In this document: positions 23,643 to 30,157 of the stretch, in pieces
Layout: each line of letters begins with the position of its first letter
Numbering within the stretch: position 1 is the first letter of the stretch
Assembly: GCF_000818175.1 (NCBI RefSeq)
Contig: NZ_JTIY01000001.1
Span: forward strand, 3,102,778-3,138,078
Length of the DNA: 35,301 nt
Source: Streptomyces sp. AcH 505
GTDB taxonomy: Bacteria; Actinomycetota; Actinomycetes; Streptomycetales; Streptomycetaceae
Reading direction: 5' to 3'
Notes under the pieces: model-generated
The model's input: only the letters and a program-made list of their open reading frames with translations
What the model was told of the DNA's origin: nothing
Databases searched by the model: none
Position numbers and translations under genes: made by a program

Positions 23643-24440
23643 TCAGTGGCGGGTGTGGGAGCAATCAGTGACGCGGGAACAGACCGGGCGCCGGGCGCAC
23701 AACACTGGGGACGGACCGTTGAGGTACAGCCGCTTGAAGTAGATGAGGACAAGGTGGACCCACCAGGTGGGGTCGGCGTCTTCGGGGATGGTGACCCGGT
23801 GGCCGTGGAGGGCGGCGAGGGCCCGGAAGTCGCCCGCGCGGGCCCGGACCGCGCTCTCCAGGACGTGCCGCATGTGCTCGTGGGCGATCGGTGAGGACCG
23901 CAGAGCCATGCCGAGGGCGGGTGCGAGCTTGGTGACCATGCCGGAGTCCACGGGGATGATCCCGCAGTGGTAGCCGCGTGCGTAAAGCACAGCGCACTGG
24001 GCCACTTTGTAGGAGGCGCCGTTGACCTCGCTCGCGAAGGAGCGGATCAGGGCGTCCTTGTCCGCGTCCTCAGCAGTTGGGTCGATCTCCTCCTTCTCCC
24101 ACTGGACGATGAACTCGGCGAGCGAGTGCAGGTAGGCGATCCGCGTCGTGGGCAGGCCGATCGGCCTTACGAGATCGGTCAGTTCGTCGTCTCTGCTGTC
24201 GGCGAGCGCGTCGAAGCCCACCTTCTGCGCCTTCGTGATCACATCCGCATAGGTGGAGACCATCCGGTAGGAGACGCGTGTGGACCACCCGGCGGCGAGC
24301 ATCCGCACCCGGAAGTCGGTGATCTCCAGAGGCCACCACCGGTTGTTGTCGTGGTTGGCCTCGACCTCGGCCCGGATGCCTTCGAGCGAGGCCGCGCGGT
24401 TAACGAGCCGGAAGATCCGCTTGTCGTACGGAGATGTCAC
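23643..24440 (-). CDS. HhH-GPD DNA-glycosylase-fold protein (endonuclease III/MutY superfamily-like)
   Basis: 265 aa. The helix-hairpin-helix and GPD segment lies at about 137-172: ASEVNGASYKVA, then GIIPVDSGMVTKLAPALGM. These align by eye with LPGVGRKTA and VDTHVxR of endonuclease III, so Lys145 and Asp165 sit where the catalytic Lys and Asp lie. Near the C-terminus Cys248, Cys254 and Cys260 recall the iron-sulfur loop of that family, but one of the four cysteines is missing. The N-terminal 135 residues are helical. It may excise a modified base. Another option is the HhH-derived pyrophosphorylases proposed for hypermodified thymine synthesis in phages. ATG 24440 overlaps the previous stop by 4 bp. 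Confidence 0.68.
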   Translation of the reverse strand: MTSPYDKRIFRLVNRAASLEGIRAEVEANHDNNRWWPLEITDFRVRMLAAGWSTRVSYRMVSTYADVITKAQKVGFDALADSRDDELTDLVRPIGLPTTRIAYLHSLAEFIVQWEKEEIDPTAEDADKDALIRSFASEVNGASYKVAQCAVLYARGYHCGIIPVDSGMVTKLAPALGMALRSSPIAHEHMRHVLESAVRARAGDFRALAALHGHRVTIPEDADPTWWVHLVLIYFKRLYLNGPSPVLCARRPVCSRVTDCSHTRH

Positions 24441-25159
24441 GGGGTTGCTCCGATCACTGGGCGGGCCGCGTGCAGGGCCATGGCCACATTGGACGACAGC
24501 ACGGGGATGCCGAACTCTCTTTCCAGTTCAGGCAGGAGACGAAGGGTGTGCCAGCCGGTGCAGGACAGTACGGCCGCATCGGCTGCCCGGACCGAGCAAG
24601 GGGAGAGCCGGTGGAACATCGCGTGGATGTTCTCCGAGGTCACGTCCGGGTAGCCGTCGGTCATGCCGAGGCAGACCTGGTCGGTGACCTGGATTCCTGC
24701 CTCTTCCAGGGATGCCGCCTCGGCGTCCGTGACCTCCTGGGGATATGGGGTGGCCAGGACCACCCGTGAGGCGCCGCCGGCTCTCAGGGTCTCGATGAGG
24801 GCGTCGAAGGCGGTGACCACGCCGGGGGGCAGCGGCGGTCCGCCGCTGAAGCCTGCCGAGGTACAGGCCAACAGAGTCAGGTCCAGGGGCAAGTGCCGCA
24901 TGGAGTCCATCGCGCCGGCAGCCGCTTCCCGCAGGCCGTGCCAGAAGGAGTCGTCCACGGCGGTCGTGCGGGAGGCGGGGACAAGGCGCGCGTGGTGGAA
25001 GACCGTGTGCCGCAGTCCCAGCAGGGGCAGTTCCGTCTCCACCACCTGGTTCGCCCAGGGCAGCAACATGCCGACCCGCGCGGTTCGCTCGGCCTCACGG
25101 TCGTACCGGGCGAGCAGGCCGAGCATGGAGTCAGGCAGCTGTGGCAAGGCGCTTCCCAT
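24437..25159 (-). CDS. Maleate isomerase/Asp-Glu racemase superfamily protein
   Basis: 240 aa from ATG 25159. A later ATG at 25126 would give 229 aa and remove the 29-bp overlap with the radical SAM gene; neither has a clear ribosome site. RVGMLLPWANQVVETE (28-43) matches the start of maleate cis-trans isomerases and arylmalonate decarboxylases. The two catalytic cysteines are Cys99 in LLACTSAGF and Cys200 in LSCTGWHT. LSSNVAMALHA near the end is also typical. The superfamily does racemisation, cis-trans isomerisation or decarboxylation at carbons next to carboxylates through the Cys pair. The substrate may be the carbon unit that the radical SAM enzyme uses or makes; this is inference. Confidence 0.8.
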   Translation of the reverse strand: MGSALPQLPDSMLGLLARYDREAERTARVGMLLPWANQVVETELPLLGLRHTVFHHARLVPASRTTAVDDSFWHGLREAAAGAMDSMRHLPLDLTLLACTSAGFSGGPPLPPGVVTAFDALIETLRAGGASRVVLATPYPQEVTDAEAASLEEAGIQVTDQVCLGMTDGYPDVTSENIHAMFHRLSPCSVRAADAAVLSCTGWHTLRLLPELEREFGIPVLSSNVAMALHAARPVIGATP

Positions 25160-26651
25160 AGATCACGCGGGGAGAGTGTCCGGTGACTGTCAGATCAGCC
25201 TCAGTACCGAGCGGGGTGGCCGAGGACTCCTCCACGATTTGAATCGAATAGGAGCCGAGTCGCCGCCACCATGTGCCGTTGCGGCCGACGAAGTAGGAGT
25301 GCAAGCCGGGAATGCGGAGTCCGGCCGGGTAGACCCGTTCCTTCATCGGCTGGTCCCAGCCGAAGTCGATGTCGGCCTTCCAAGAGGTGAAGTGCTCCGA
25401 GGAGGGGAGCGGGCCCAACTCGCCCATTGCCGCGAGCGGAGTGCCCGCGAAAGCGCGGGCCAGGCGAACGTTGGTGCGGTGACACAGCAGACCCGCGTCG
25501 AGAATACGGCCGAGCCAGTACAGGTTGGCGATGTGAGTGGCGTGACTCTCGCCGGGCAGGCCGTAGATCAGGTTCAGGCCGGGCAGCAGCTTGGGCAGCC
25601 CACCGGGGCCACGGGCGGCCCCTGCGTCGTTCACGTGCTCGACGGCCCGCATCAAAATCTCCGGCGTGCAGGTGAGGTGGTTCGCGTCGATGACTTTCGC
25701 GTCGAAGGATTCGATGCCCATAGGGGCGCAGTTGCCCTCAGTGCAGTACTCGGCGACAAGGTGGGCGATGCGCTTGCCCGAGGGGGAGGCGACGGCGAGC
25801 GGGTCGGCGTTGTCGATGTGCAGGACCTCCAGCTCCGGGCATCTCTCCCGGATGCCGGCCAACAGGCTCCGGATCACCTCGGTGTCCCGGTTCTGGTAGG
25901 AGAAGAAACAAGTCTGCTGTCCGAGACGGAAGTTGCGCACCCCGGCCGCATACAACTGCTCGGTTTCCTCGATGACATCCTCCACCTCGCGGAAGGCGAC
26001 CATCGGCGACTTCCCCGGTTCGTTGCAGAAGTCGCAGAACACCCGGCGGGTACAGCCCCGGTACAGCTCCAGCTCGGCGATCGGCTTCCACAGCATCTGC
26101 TCGACGAGCCCGGTGAAGGAGCCTCGGTCGGACCTCAGTTGCCCGTACGGCGCACCGGCGCTGCTACCCAGGGCCAGGTCGCCCGCGGTGATCGTATGGG
26201 TGTGGACGGCGTCGAAAAGGCCCGCGTACTCAGGGTTACTCTTGGCATAGGTAGCCATCGGCCCCAGTAAGTAGCGGCGGCCTCGAACGCAGGCCATGGC
26301 GCGGGCGATCTCCTCCAGGCTCGCGTTGACGGCGTGCAGGTGCACCGATGGCACTTTGTCCCCGGCAATCACGACGACACTGTCCGCATCCCGTAGTAGC
26401 TGGACAGCATGAGCACGGTTCACGGTTGCCGAGTACGTCAGTGGGTCACTGAACGGCTCGGCGACAGCGGCCTTGCCGCCGGCCAGGCACCAGCGGACAT
26501 CGTCGATCGTCAGGTACTTCACCTCGGCCCCATGCTTCGCTCTCGTCAGAGCGGACCAGGCGGCCCGCACATAGGTGGAGACATACGGAGGGACCCCGAG
26601 CCCGCTGGGCTCGACGGTGTAACAGTCCAATACCACGGAGTGCTTCGGCAT
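25131..26651 (-). CDS. Radical SAM protein with CX5CX2C cluster motif and N-terminal B12-binding-like domain; TTA codon 128
   Basis: 506 aa from ATG 26651 (AAGGGA 6 nt upstream). Residues 1-180 resemble the Rossmann-like N-terminal domain of B12-type radical SAM proteins, with PSGLGVPPYVSTYVRAAW and VKYLTIDDVR. The 4Fe-4S motif is at Cys200, Cys206 and Cys209 in GCTRRVFCDFC, a CX5CX2C spacing instead of CX3CX2C. HIDNADP, APMGIESFD and NLIYGLPGE are barrel-strand motifs of the fold. The C-terminal GSYSIQIVEE and TVTGHSPRVIYGK resemble an uncharacterised archaeal radical SAM family (COG1031, as I recall it) but without its terminal helix-hairpin-helix. It heads the cassette. Leu128 is TTA (26268-26270). 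The reaction is unknown. Confidence 0.82.
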   Translation of the reverse strand: MPKHSVVLDCYTVEPSGLGVPPYVSTYVRAAWSALTRAKHGAEVKYLTIDDVRWCLAGGKAAVAEPFSDPLTYSATVNRAHAVQLLRDADSVVVIAGDKVPSVHLHAVNASLEEIARAMACVRGRRYLLGPMATYAKSNPEYAGLFDAVHTHTITAGDLALGSSAGAPYGQLRSDRGSFTGLVEQMLWKPIAELELYRGCTRRVFCDFCNEPGKSPMVAFREVEDVIEETEQLYAAGVRNFRLGQQTCFFSYQNRDTEVIRSLLAGIRERCPELEVLHIDNADPLAVASPSGKRIAHLVAEYCTEGNCAPMGIESFDAKVIDANHLTCTPEILMRAVEHVNDAGAARGPGGLPKLLPGLNLIYGLPGESHATHIANLYWLGRILDAGLLCHRTNVRLARAFAGTPLAAMGELGPLPSSEHFTSWKADIDFGWDQPMKERVYPAGLRIPGLHSYFVGRNGTWWRRLGSYSIQIVEESSATPLGTEADLTVTGHSPRVIYGKRLATAA

Positions 26652-26724
26652 GGCATTCCCTTCGTCGCGTACGGCTGGGCGCGCATGAAGCAAAGGTGAG
26701 CGGAGCCACGTGAGCGCGAGGTAA

Positions 26725-26765
26725 TGAGCAGCACCCGCTGCGAGCGGACGGGTAGTCGCTGCTCA
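26725..26765 (-). other. Bulged hairpin in the leader of the nucleoside cassette
   Basis: An 8-bp outer stem (26725-26732 with 26758-26765) and a 5-bp inner stem (26733-26737 with 26749-26753) are separated by a 4-nt bulge on one side. It lies about 75 bp before the radical SAM start and 144 bp after the nitroreductase-hemerythrin stop. It could therefore be a weak terminator of the latter or a structured leader. In the rest of 26652-26908 I saw no convincing promoter. Confidence 0.4.
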
Positions 26766-26908
26766 ACGAGCGCGGTGGTCCATGCTCGCGGACGGTGGTG
26801 GTGGGCCGATCGACGTCCTGGGTATTCAACTCCCTTTGCACGAGGCCAACACAGTGCCGGACCGGCCAAGTGGCCCACCGCATGAGTCGGCAGGAGGCGT
26901 GGTCCTGG

Positions 26909-27823
26909 TCAGGGAGTGGGAGACGGTGCCGGTGGGGGCCAGGGGATGTGGGTCAGGAGGGGGAGGAGGTGGTCCTCCTCGTGGTCGAGGTGCGCGTTCA
27001 GTTCGGCCGACATGCGGGCCACCTCGGCGCGGAAGCGGTGCGGGTCGGAGAGGGTGATGTCGGCCAGCAGCGAGGCGAGTTCGTCCTGAATTCGAGCCAC
27101 TGTCGCGTGTTCTGCAGCCAGTTGGGCGAACACATCGGTCAGGTCGGGGTGGCGGGCCGCGATTCCGGGGAACAGGTGTGCGTCCTCGCTGGTGTGGTGG
27201 AACTCCAGCCCCTGGCAGAAGGCCAGGCAGCGCTGGCGGATCTGCAGTCCCAGGGCGGGCGGTGGTTCGGCGGGTCCGTTGTGTGCTCCTCGCGCGGCGA
27301 AGTGGGCATCCACCTCCGCTCCGATGTGCAGTAGTTGGGCACGAAGCCAGGTGTGCACCTCCATCAGCTTGTCGGCGAGGGTCGTGACCTCGGTGGGTGG
27401 CTGCCAGCCGTCGGGTTCAGGGCGTTGCAGGATGACCACCGGCAACTGCCGCTCTGTGCGGGCCGCGTAGTCGGCGTACCCGGGCGCCGCGCGTACACAG
27501 CGCTCGAACAGCTCGTCACGGTTGGTTCCTTCGGCGGGGACCGCGAGGGCGTCGTAGGTGGCGGTGCCGATTTCCACCTGTACGACGGGGTGGGCGAGCA
27601 GGTTGTGGTACCAGCCGGGGTGGTGAGGTCCGCCGAGGTTCGACCCGACCACCAACAGCAGCTCGCCGTCGCGTACGAAGCCGAGCGGTGTGGTGTGGGG
27701 GCGGCCCGACCGGGCGCCGGTGGTCGTCAGCAGCAGGAGATCGCCGCCCGCGAACGGGCCGCCGACCTTGCCCGCGTTGGCTCGGAACTCGGCGATGACG
27801 GATTGGTTGAAGGATGTGGGCAT
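26909..27823 (-). CDS. Fusion of F420-dependent nitroreductase-type (DDN) domain and hemerythrin HHE domain
   Basis: 304 aa. Residues 1-135 form a deazaflavin-dependent nitroreductase family (DUF385) domain: LLLLTTTGARSGRPHTTPLGF, VVGSNLGGPHHPGWYHNLLAHP and the final YAARTERQLPVVILQR. Residues about 143-295 form a hemerythrin-like helical bundle with HTWLRAQLLHIG, LEFHHTSEDAHLFP, LAAEHATV and LNAHLDHEEDHLLPLL supplying the His/Glu ligands of a di-iron site. The first domain should bind F420 and reduce quinones or nitro compounds. The second could sense or bind oxygen or NO. Fusion suggests redox-stress handling. ATG 27823 has a GGAG site. It runs in the same direction as the nucleoside cassette but is separated by 257 bp. 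Confidence 0.87.
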   Translation of the reverse strand: MPTSFNQSVIAEFRANAGKVGGPFAGGDLLLLTTTGARSGRPHTTPLGFVRDGELLLVVGSNLGGPHHPGWYHNLLAHPVVQVEIGTATYDALAVPAEGTNRDELFERCVRAAPGYADYAARTERQLPVVILQRPEPDGWQPPTEVTTLADKLMEVHTWLRAQLLHIGAEVDAHFAARGAHNGPAEPPPALGLQIRQRCLAFCQGLEFHHTSEDAHLFPGIAARHPDLTDVFAQLAAEHATVARIQDELASLLADITLSDPHRFRAEVARMSAELNAHLDHEEDHLLPLLTHIPWPPPAPSPTP

Positions 27824-28010
27824 GCGGTTTCGCTTCTCCGGGGGAGGATGTGGGGCCGCGCGGCGGCCGGGGGCGACGAGCGTGAAAGCGCTACGTCAGC
27901 GGTGGGGGCAAGGGTGAGAACTCATGCCGGATCCCTGATGTGAAGGGTGCTCCGCCCAGTCACCGGCCTGCCCACTGCTCTTTGGCCGGCACCACGCGGC
28001 ACCAGGGCCT

Positions 28011-28040
28011 ATTACATGCGCCGCGGCGGATCACTGTCAA
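28011..28040 (-). promoter_or_regulatory. Vegetative-type promoter upstream of the nitroreductase-hemerythrin gene
   Basis: Read on the minus strand, TTGACA, 18 nt, TGTAAT. The -35 overlaps the stop codon of the small membrane protein gene. The leader to ATG 27823 would be about 180 nt. Confidence 0.45.
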
Positions 28041-28132
28041 CGAGCACCGGTCGCGAAGAGCGCCCACAGGAGCGCGCCGCACAGCGTCAGGACGGAGAGT
28101 ACGCAGGCGACCTGCTGGCCCTTCGGGCTCAC
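28037..28132 (-). CDS. 31-residue membrane protein coupled to the ATPase gene
   Basis: GTG 28132 overlaps the stop of the ATPase gene by 4 bp (GTGA). The peptide begins MSPKGQQVACVLS and consists mainly of one hydrophobic helix of about 20 residues (VACVLSVLTLCGALLWALFA) with a short basic tail ending GAR. Codon choice is strongly GC-rich in the third position, which supports coding. I do not recognise the family. Coupling suggests that it is made with the anti-sigma-like ATPase and might anchor or regulate it at the membrane. Confidence 0.55.
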   Translation of the reverse strand: MSPKGQQVACVLSVLTLCGALLWALFATGAR

Positions 28133-28554
28133 GTCCCCTCGCCACCCACCTGCGCCCAGACGAGCTTCCCGACCCCACGCCGCTCGCTCGCGCCCCACCG
28201 CTGGTTGGTCAGCTCGTCCACCAACGCGAGCCCCCGGCCCCCTTCGTCGTCGTCCGCCGCCTTGTGCCGCTGCGGCAGTTCGTCGCTGGCGTCGTGGACC
28301 TCGATCCGTACGGAGTCGTCCTGCCGGATGATCCACGTCTCGACCATCCGACCCGGCACGTGTGCGTGCAGCACGGCGTTGGTCATCAGCTCGGAGAGGA
28401 CGAGCGCCGCCACATCACCGAGTTCGGCCAGTCCCCAGGCGTCGAGAGCATCCAGCAACAGATGCCGGGCGAGCCCCACGGAGCGCCGGTTGCGCGGCCA
28501 AAGCTTGCGTACGAGGGGGGTGTTCGCGGGTGATGTGGCATTCGCTGAGTGCAT
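28129..28554 (-). CDS. ATP-binding protein, RsbW/SpoIIAB-like (HATPase_c, anti-sigma type)
   Basis: 141 aa from ATG 28554, with a GGAGGG site; longer readings upstream lack support. The GHKL motifs are present: the N box LVLSELMTNAVLHAH (with the Mg2+-binding Asn), a shortened G1 region VHDASDELPQRH, and the G2 box EGGRGLALVDELTNQRWG. Streptomyces genomes carry many such small ATPases. They often sit next to XRE/DUF397 genes, where they are thought to act as anti-sigma or anti-anti-sigma partners in development. The gene diverges from the XRE regulator across 300 bp and is followed by the coupled 31-aa membrane protein. Confidence 0.88.
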   Translation of the reverse strand: MHSANATSPANTPLVRKLWPRNRRSVGLARHLLLDALDAWGLAELGDVAALVLSELMTNAVLHAHVPGRMVETWIIRQDDSVRIEVHDASDELPQRHKAADDDEGGRGLALVDELTNQRWGASERRGVGKLVWAQVGGEGT

Positions 28555-28854
28555 GGGCGTGCCCTCCGTCGGCTCGTGGAGCCGGAGTTGTCGCTGTCGG
28601 GACGTCAACTCACTTCGGCCACGCTTTGTGAGGAGGTGGCAGCGCAATGTGAGCGACTGCCTGTAAGCCTGGCACCGCTGGCGGTACGGTGATACCGCTG
28701 CACGAAATTCTTGTCGTCAAAATCCAGCGTGAACTTTCGTATCAGATAGGCGAGTTCACGCAGTTCTTCGGCGGCTCCCGCTGCGGCGCAGAAGGTTCCT
28801 TGCGGCTGCGGAACCTTCACCGACACACTGGAACACTGCGCAGAGGAGAAGCAG
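28555..28854. other. 300-bp intergenic control region between ATPase and XRE genes
   Basis: It is less GC-rich than its surroundings. It contains an inverted repeat GCGGTA-N6-TACCGC (28681-28698). A minus-strand promoter-like TTGACG (28715-28720) with CGGTAT 17 nt on (28692-28697) overlaps that repeat. A perfect 9-bp inverted repeat GAAGGTTCC/GGAACCTTC (28791-28799 with 28810-28818) lies just before the XRE ribosome site GAGGAG. A minus-strand open frame of 73 codons (28605-28826) also crosses it; I do not call it a gene. Confidence 0.5.
28791..28818 (+). promoter_or_regulatory. Hairpin/operator upstream of the XRE regulator gene
   Basis: Perfect 9-bp arms with a 10-nt loop lie 37 bp before ATG 28855. 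The position fits an autoregulatory operator or a structured leader. Confidence 0.4.
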
Positions 28855-29748
28855 ATGAACTCGGACGTGGAAGCGGCGACCCCCGCTCTGTGTCGTCTTC
28901 AGTTAGGAAATGAGCTTCGACAACTCCGTCTGGCCGCCGGCCTCAAGGGCTCTCAGGTGGTCAGCAAACTGCGCTGGAGTCCGTCGAAGCTCACCCGGCT
29001 CGAAACCGGGGAGAACGCGTCGGTCGAGCCTGACGACGTGGCGGCGCTGTGCGACATCTACCAAGCCGGGACGGAGGCGCGCGAGCGCCTGCACGGGTAC
29101 GCGGTCGTCACGTGCATCAAGCGGGACTGGTGGCACAGCCGGGAGTATCGCCCGGTGATCGGGGCCGGGTTGAAGGCATTCCTCGATCTTGAGGCCACCG
29201 CCACCTCGCTTCAGACGTACGAGTCAGAGTTCGTACCGGGCCTGTTGCAGACCGAGGCGTACGTCTACGCCATCCACCAGATCCATCAACGGGCCCGCGA
29301 AGCGCTGTCGGCTCAGGATATGGATCGGATGGCGGCCGTAAGGACGACACGAGCGGAAGTCCTTAGCCGCCCCGACTCGCCGTTGAAGTTCACGGCGATC
29401 GTCAACGAGGCCGTATTGCGCCGACCTGTGGGGAGGCCGCCGGTCATGCGGGACCAACTCACTCACATCGTCGAGGTTGTGGAATCCCTGCCGAACGTGA
29501 GGGTGCAGGTCATGCCGTTTCGAGTCGGCGCCCATGCAGGCATGGACGGGCCGTTCGTCGTCATCCATTTCCCGGAGAGGCTGGCACTGAAGCCGATGAT
29601 CTACCTGGAAAACCTGTCGGACGCGTGGGTCAAGCGGAGTGATAGTGATGTCGAACAGTACGGAGACGCGTTCTCCGATCTCCAAGCCCTTGCTCCGGGA
29701 CCGCAGGAGTCCCTGAGCATGATCAAGGAAGCGATCAAGGAGCATTGA
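28855..29748 (+). CDS. XRE-family regulator with DUF5753 domain (WhiJ-like); TTA codon 17
   Basis: 297 aa. The helix-turn-helix lies at about 17-75 (LGNELRQLRLAAGLKGSQVVSKLRWSPSKLTRLETGE). The DUF5753 effector-like domain spans about 105-285, with YESEFVPGLLQTEAYVYAI, FTAIVNEAVLRRPVG and VQVMPFRVGAHAGMDGPFVV. Such regulators pair with small DUF397 proteins encoded directly downstream, as in the whiJ locus, and many affect sporulation or antibiotic production. Codon 17 is TTA (28903-28905), which points to bldA control. ATG 28855 follows GAGGAG. The first DUF397 gene starts 5 bp after the stop, so the four genes form one operon. Confidence 0.92.
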   Translation: MNSDVEAATPALCRLQLGNELRQLRLAAGLKGSQVVSKLRWSPSKLTRLETGENASVEPDDVAALCDIYQAGTEARERLHGYAVVTCIKRDWWHSREYRPVIGAGLKAFLDLEATATSLQTYESEFVPGLLQTEAYVYAIHQIHQRAREALSAQDMDRMAAVRTTRAEVLSRPDSPLKFTAIVNEAVLRRPVGRPPVMRDQLTHIVEVVESLPNVRVQVMPFRVGAHAGMDGPFVVIHFPERLALKPMIYLENLSDAWVKRSDSDVEQYGDAFSDLQALAPGPQESLSMIKEAIKEH

Positions 29749-29753
29749 TAGCA

Positions 29754-29957
29754 ATGACCACCAAGGCAGACACCCTCACCGGTGCCAACTGGTTCAAGTC
29801 GAGCTACAGCAACGGCTCGGGCGGCAACTGCGTCGAGGGCGCGCGCCTCGCGGATGGCGTCATGGCTGTCCGTGACTCCAAGAGCCCCCACGGCCCGGCC
29901 CTGCTCTTCCCCGTCAGCGCATGGCTCGCTTTCACGAAGGAGTACGGAGACCGATGA
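29754..29957 (+). CDS. DUF397 protein, copy 1 of 3
   Basis: 67 aa. It has the family core WFKSSYSNGSGGNCVEGARL, MAVRDSKSPHGPALLF and a closing AWLAFTKEYG. DUF397 proteins are small partners of XRE/DUF5753 regulators; in the whiJ system the small protein is thought to bind the regulator and relieve repression. ATG 29754 is chosen over a TTG 9 bp upstream because the MTTKAD start is shared with the other two copies. It ends in an ATGA overlap with copy 2. Confidence 0.93.
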   Translation: MTTKADTLTGANWFKSSYSNGSGGNCVEGARLADGVMAVRDSKSPHGPALLFPVSAWLAFTKEYGDR

Positions 29958-30157
29958 CCACCAAGGCTGACGCCCTCGACGCCGCTGGCTGGTTCAAATC
30001 CAGTTACAGCAACGACCAGGGCGGCGCGTGCGTCGAGGGCGCCCGCCTTGCGGACGGTTCGATGGCCGTCCGTGACTCCAAGAGCCCCCACGGCCCGGCC
30101 CTGCTCTTCCCCGCCAGTGCCTGGCACGCCTTCACGAAGGAGCACGGAGACCGATGA
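29954..30157 (+). CDS. DUF397 protein, copy 2 of 3
   Basis: 67 aa. It differs from copy 1 mainly in the N-terminal third (ALDAAGWFKSSYSNDQGGACVEG) and near the end (SAWHAFTKEHG). In the central motif the Asn before the Cys seen in copies 1 and 3 is replaced by Ala. The rest is nearly unchanged, so the copies are recent duplicates. Whether all three bind the same XRE regulator cannot be told. ATGA overlaps occur at both ends. Confidence 0.93.
   Translation: MTTKADALDAAGWFKSSYSNDQGGACVEGARLADGSMAVRDSKSPHGPALLFPASAWHAFTKEHGDR

Noticed and set aside
26546..26883. Minus-strand open frames upstream of the radical SAM start
   Set aside because: They overlap the radical SAM gene in other frames, have poor codon bias and contain no recognisable domain.
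20912..26908. Nucleoside cassette considered as part of a prophage or integrative element
   Set aside because: No integrase, recombinase, terminase, replication gene, tRNA gene or att-like direct repeat is visible at its borders.
26652..26908. Promoter TTGGCC-N17-AATACC (minus strand) for the cassette
   Set aside because: The -10 does not fit TAnnnT and no other support exists, so I left the cassette promoter unassigned.
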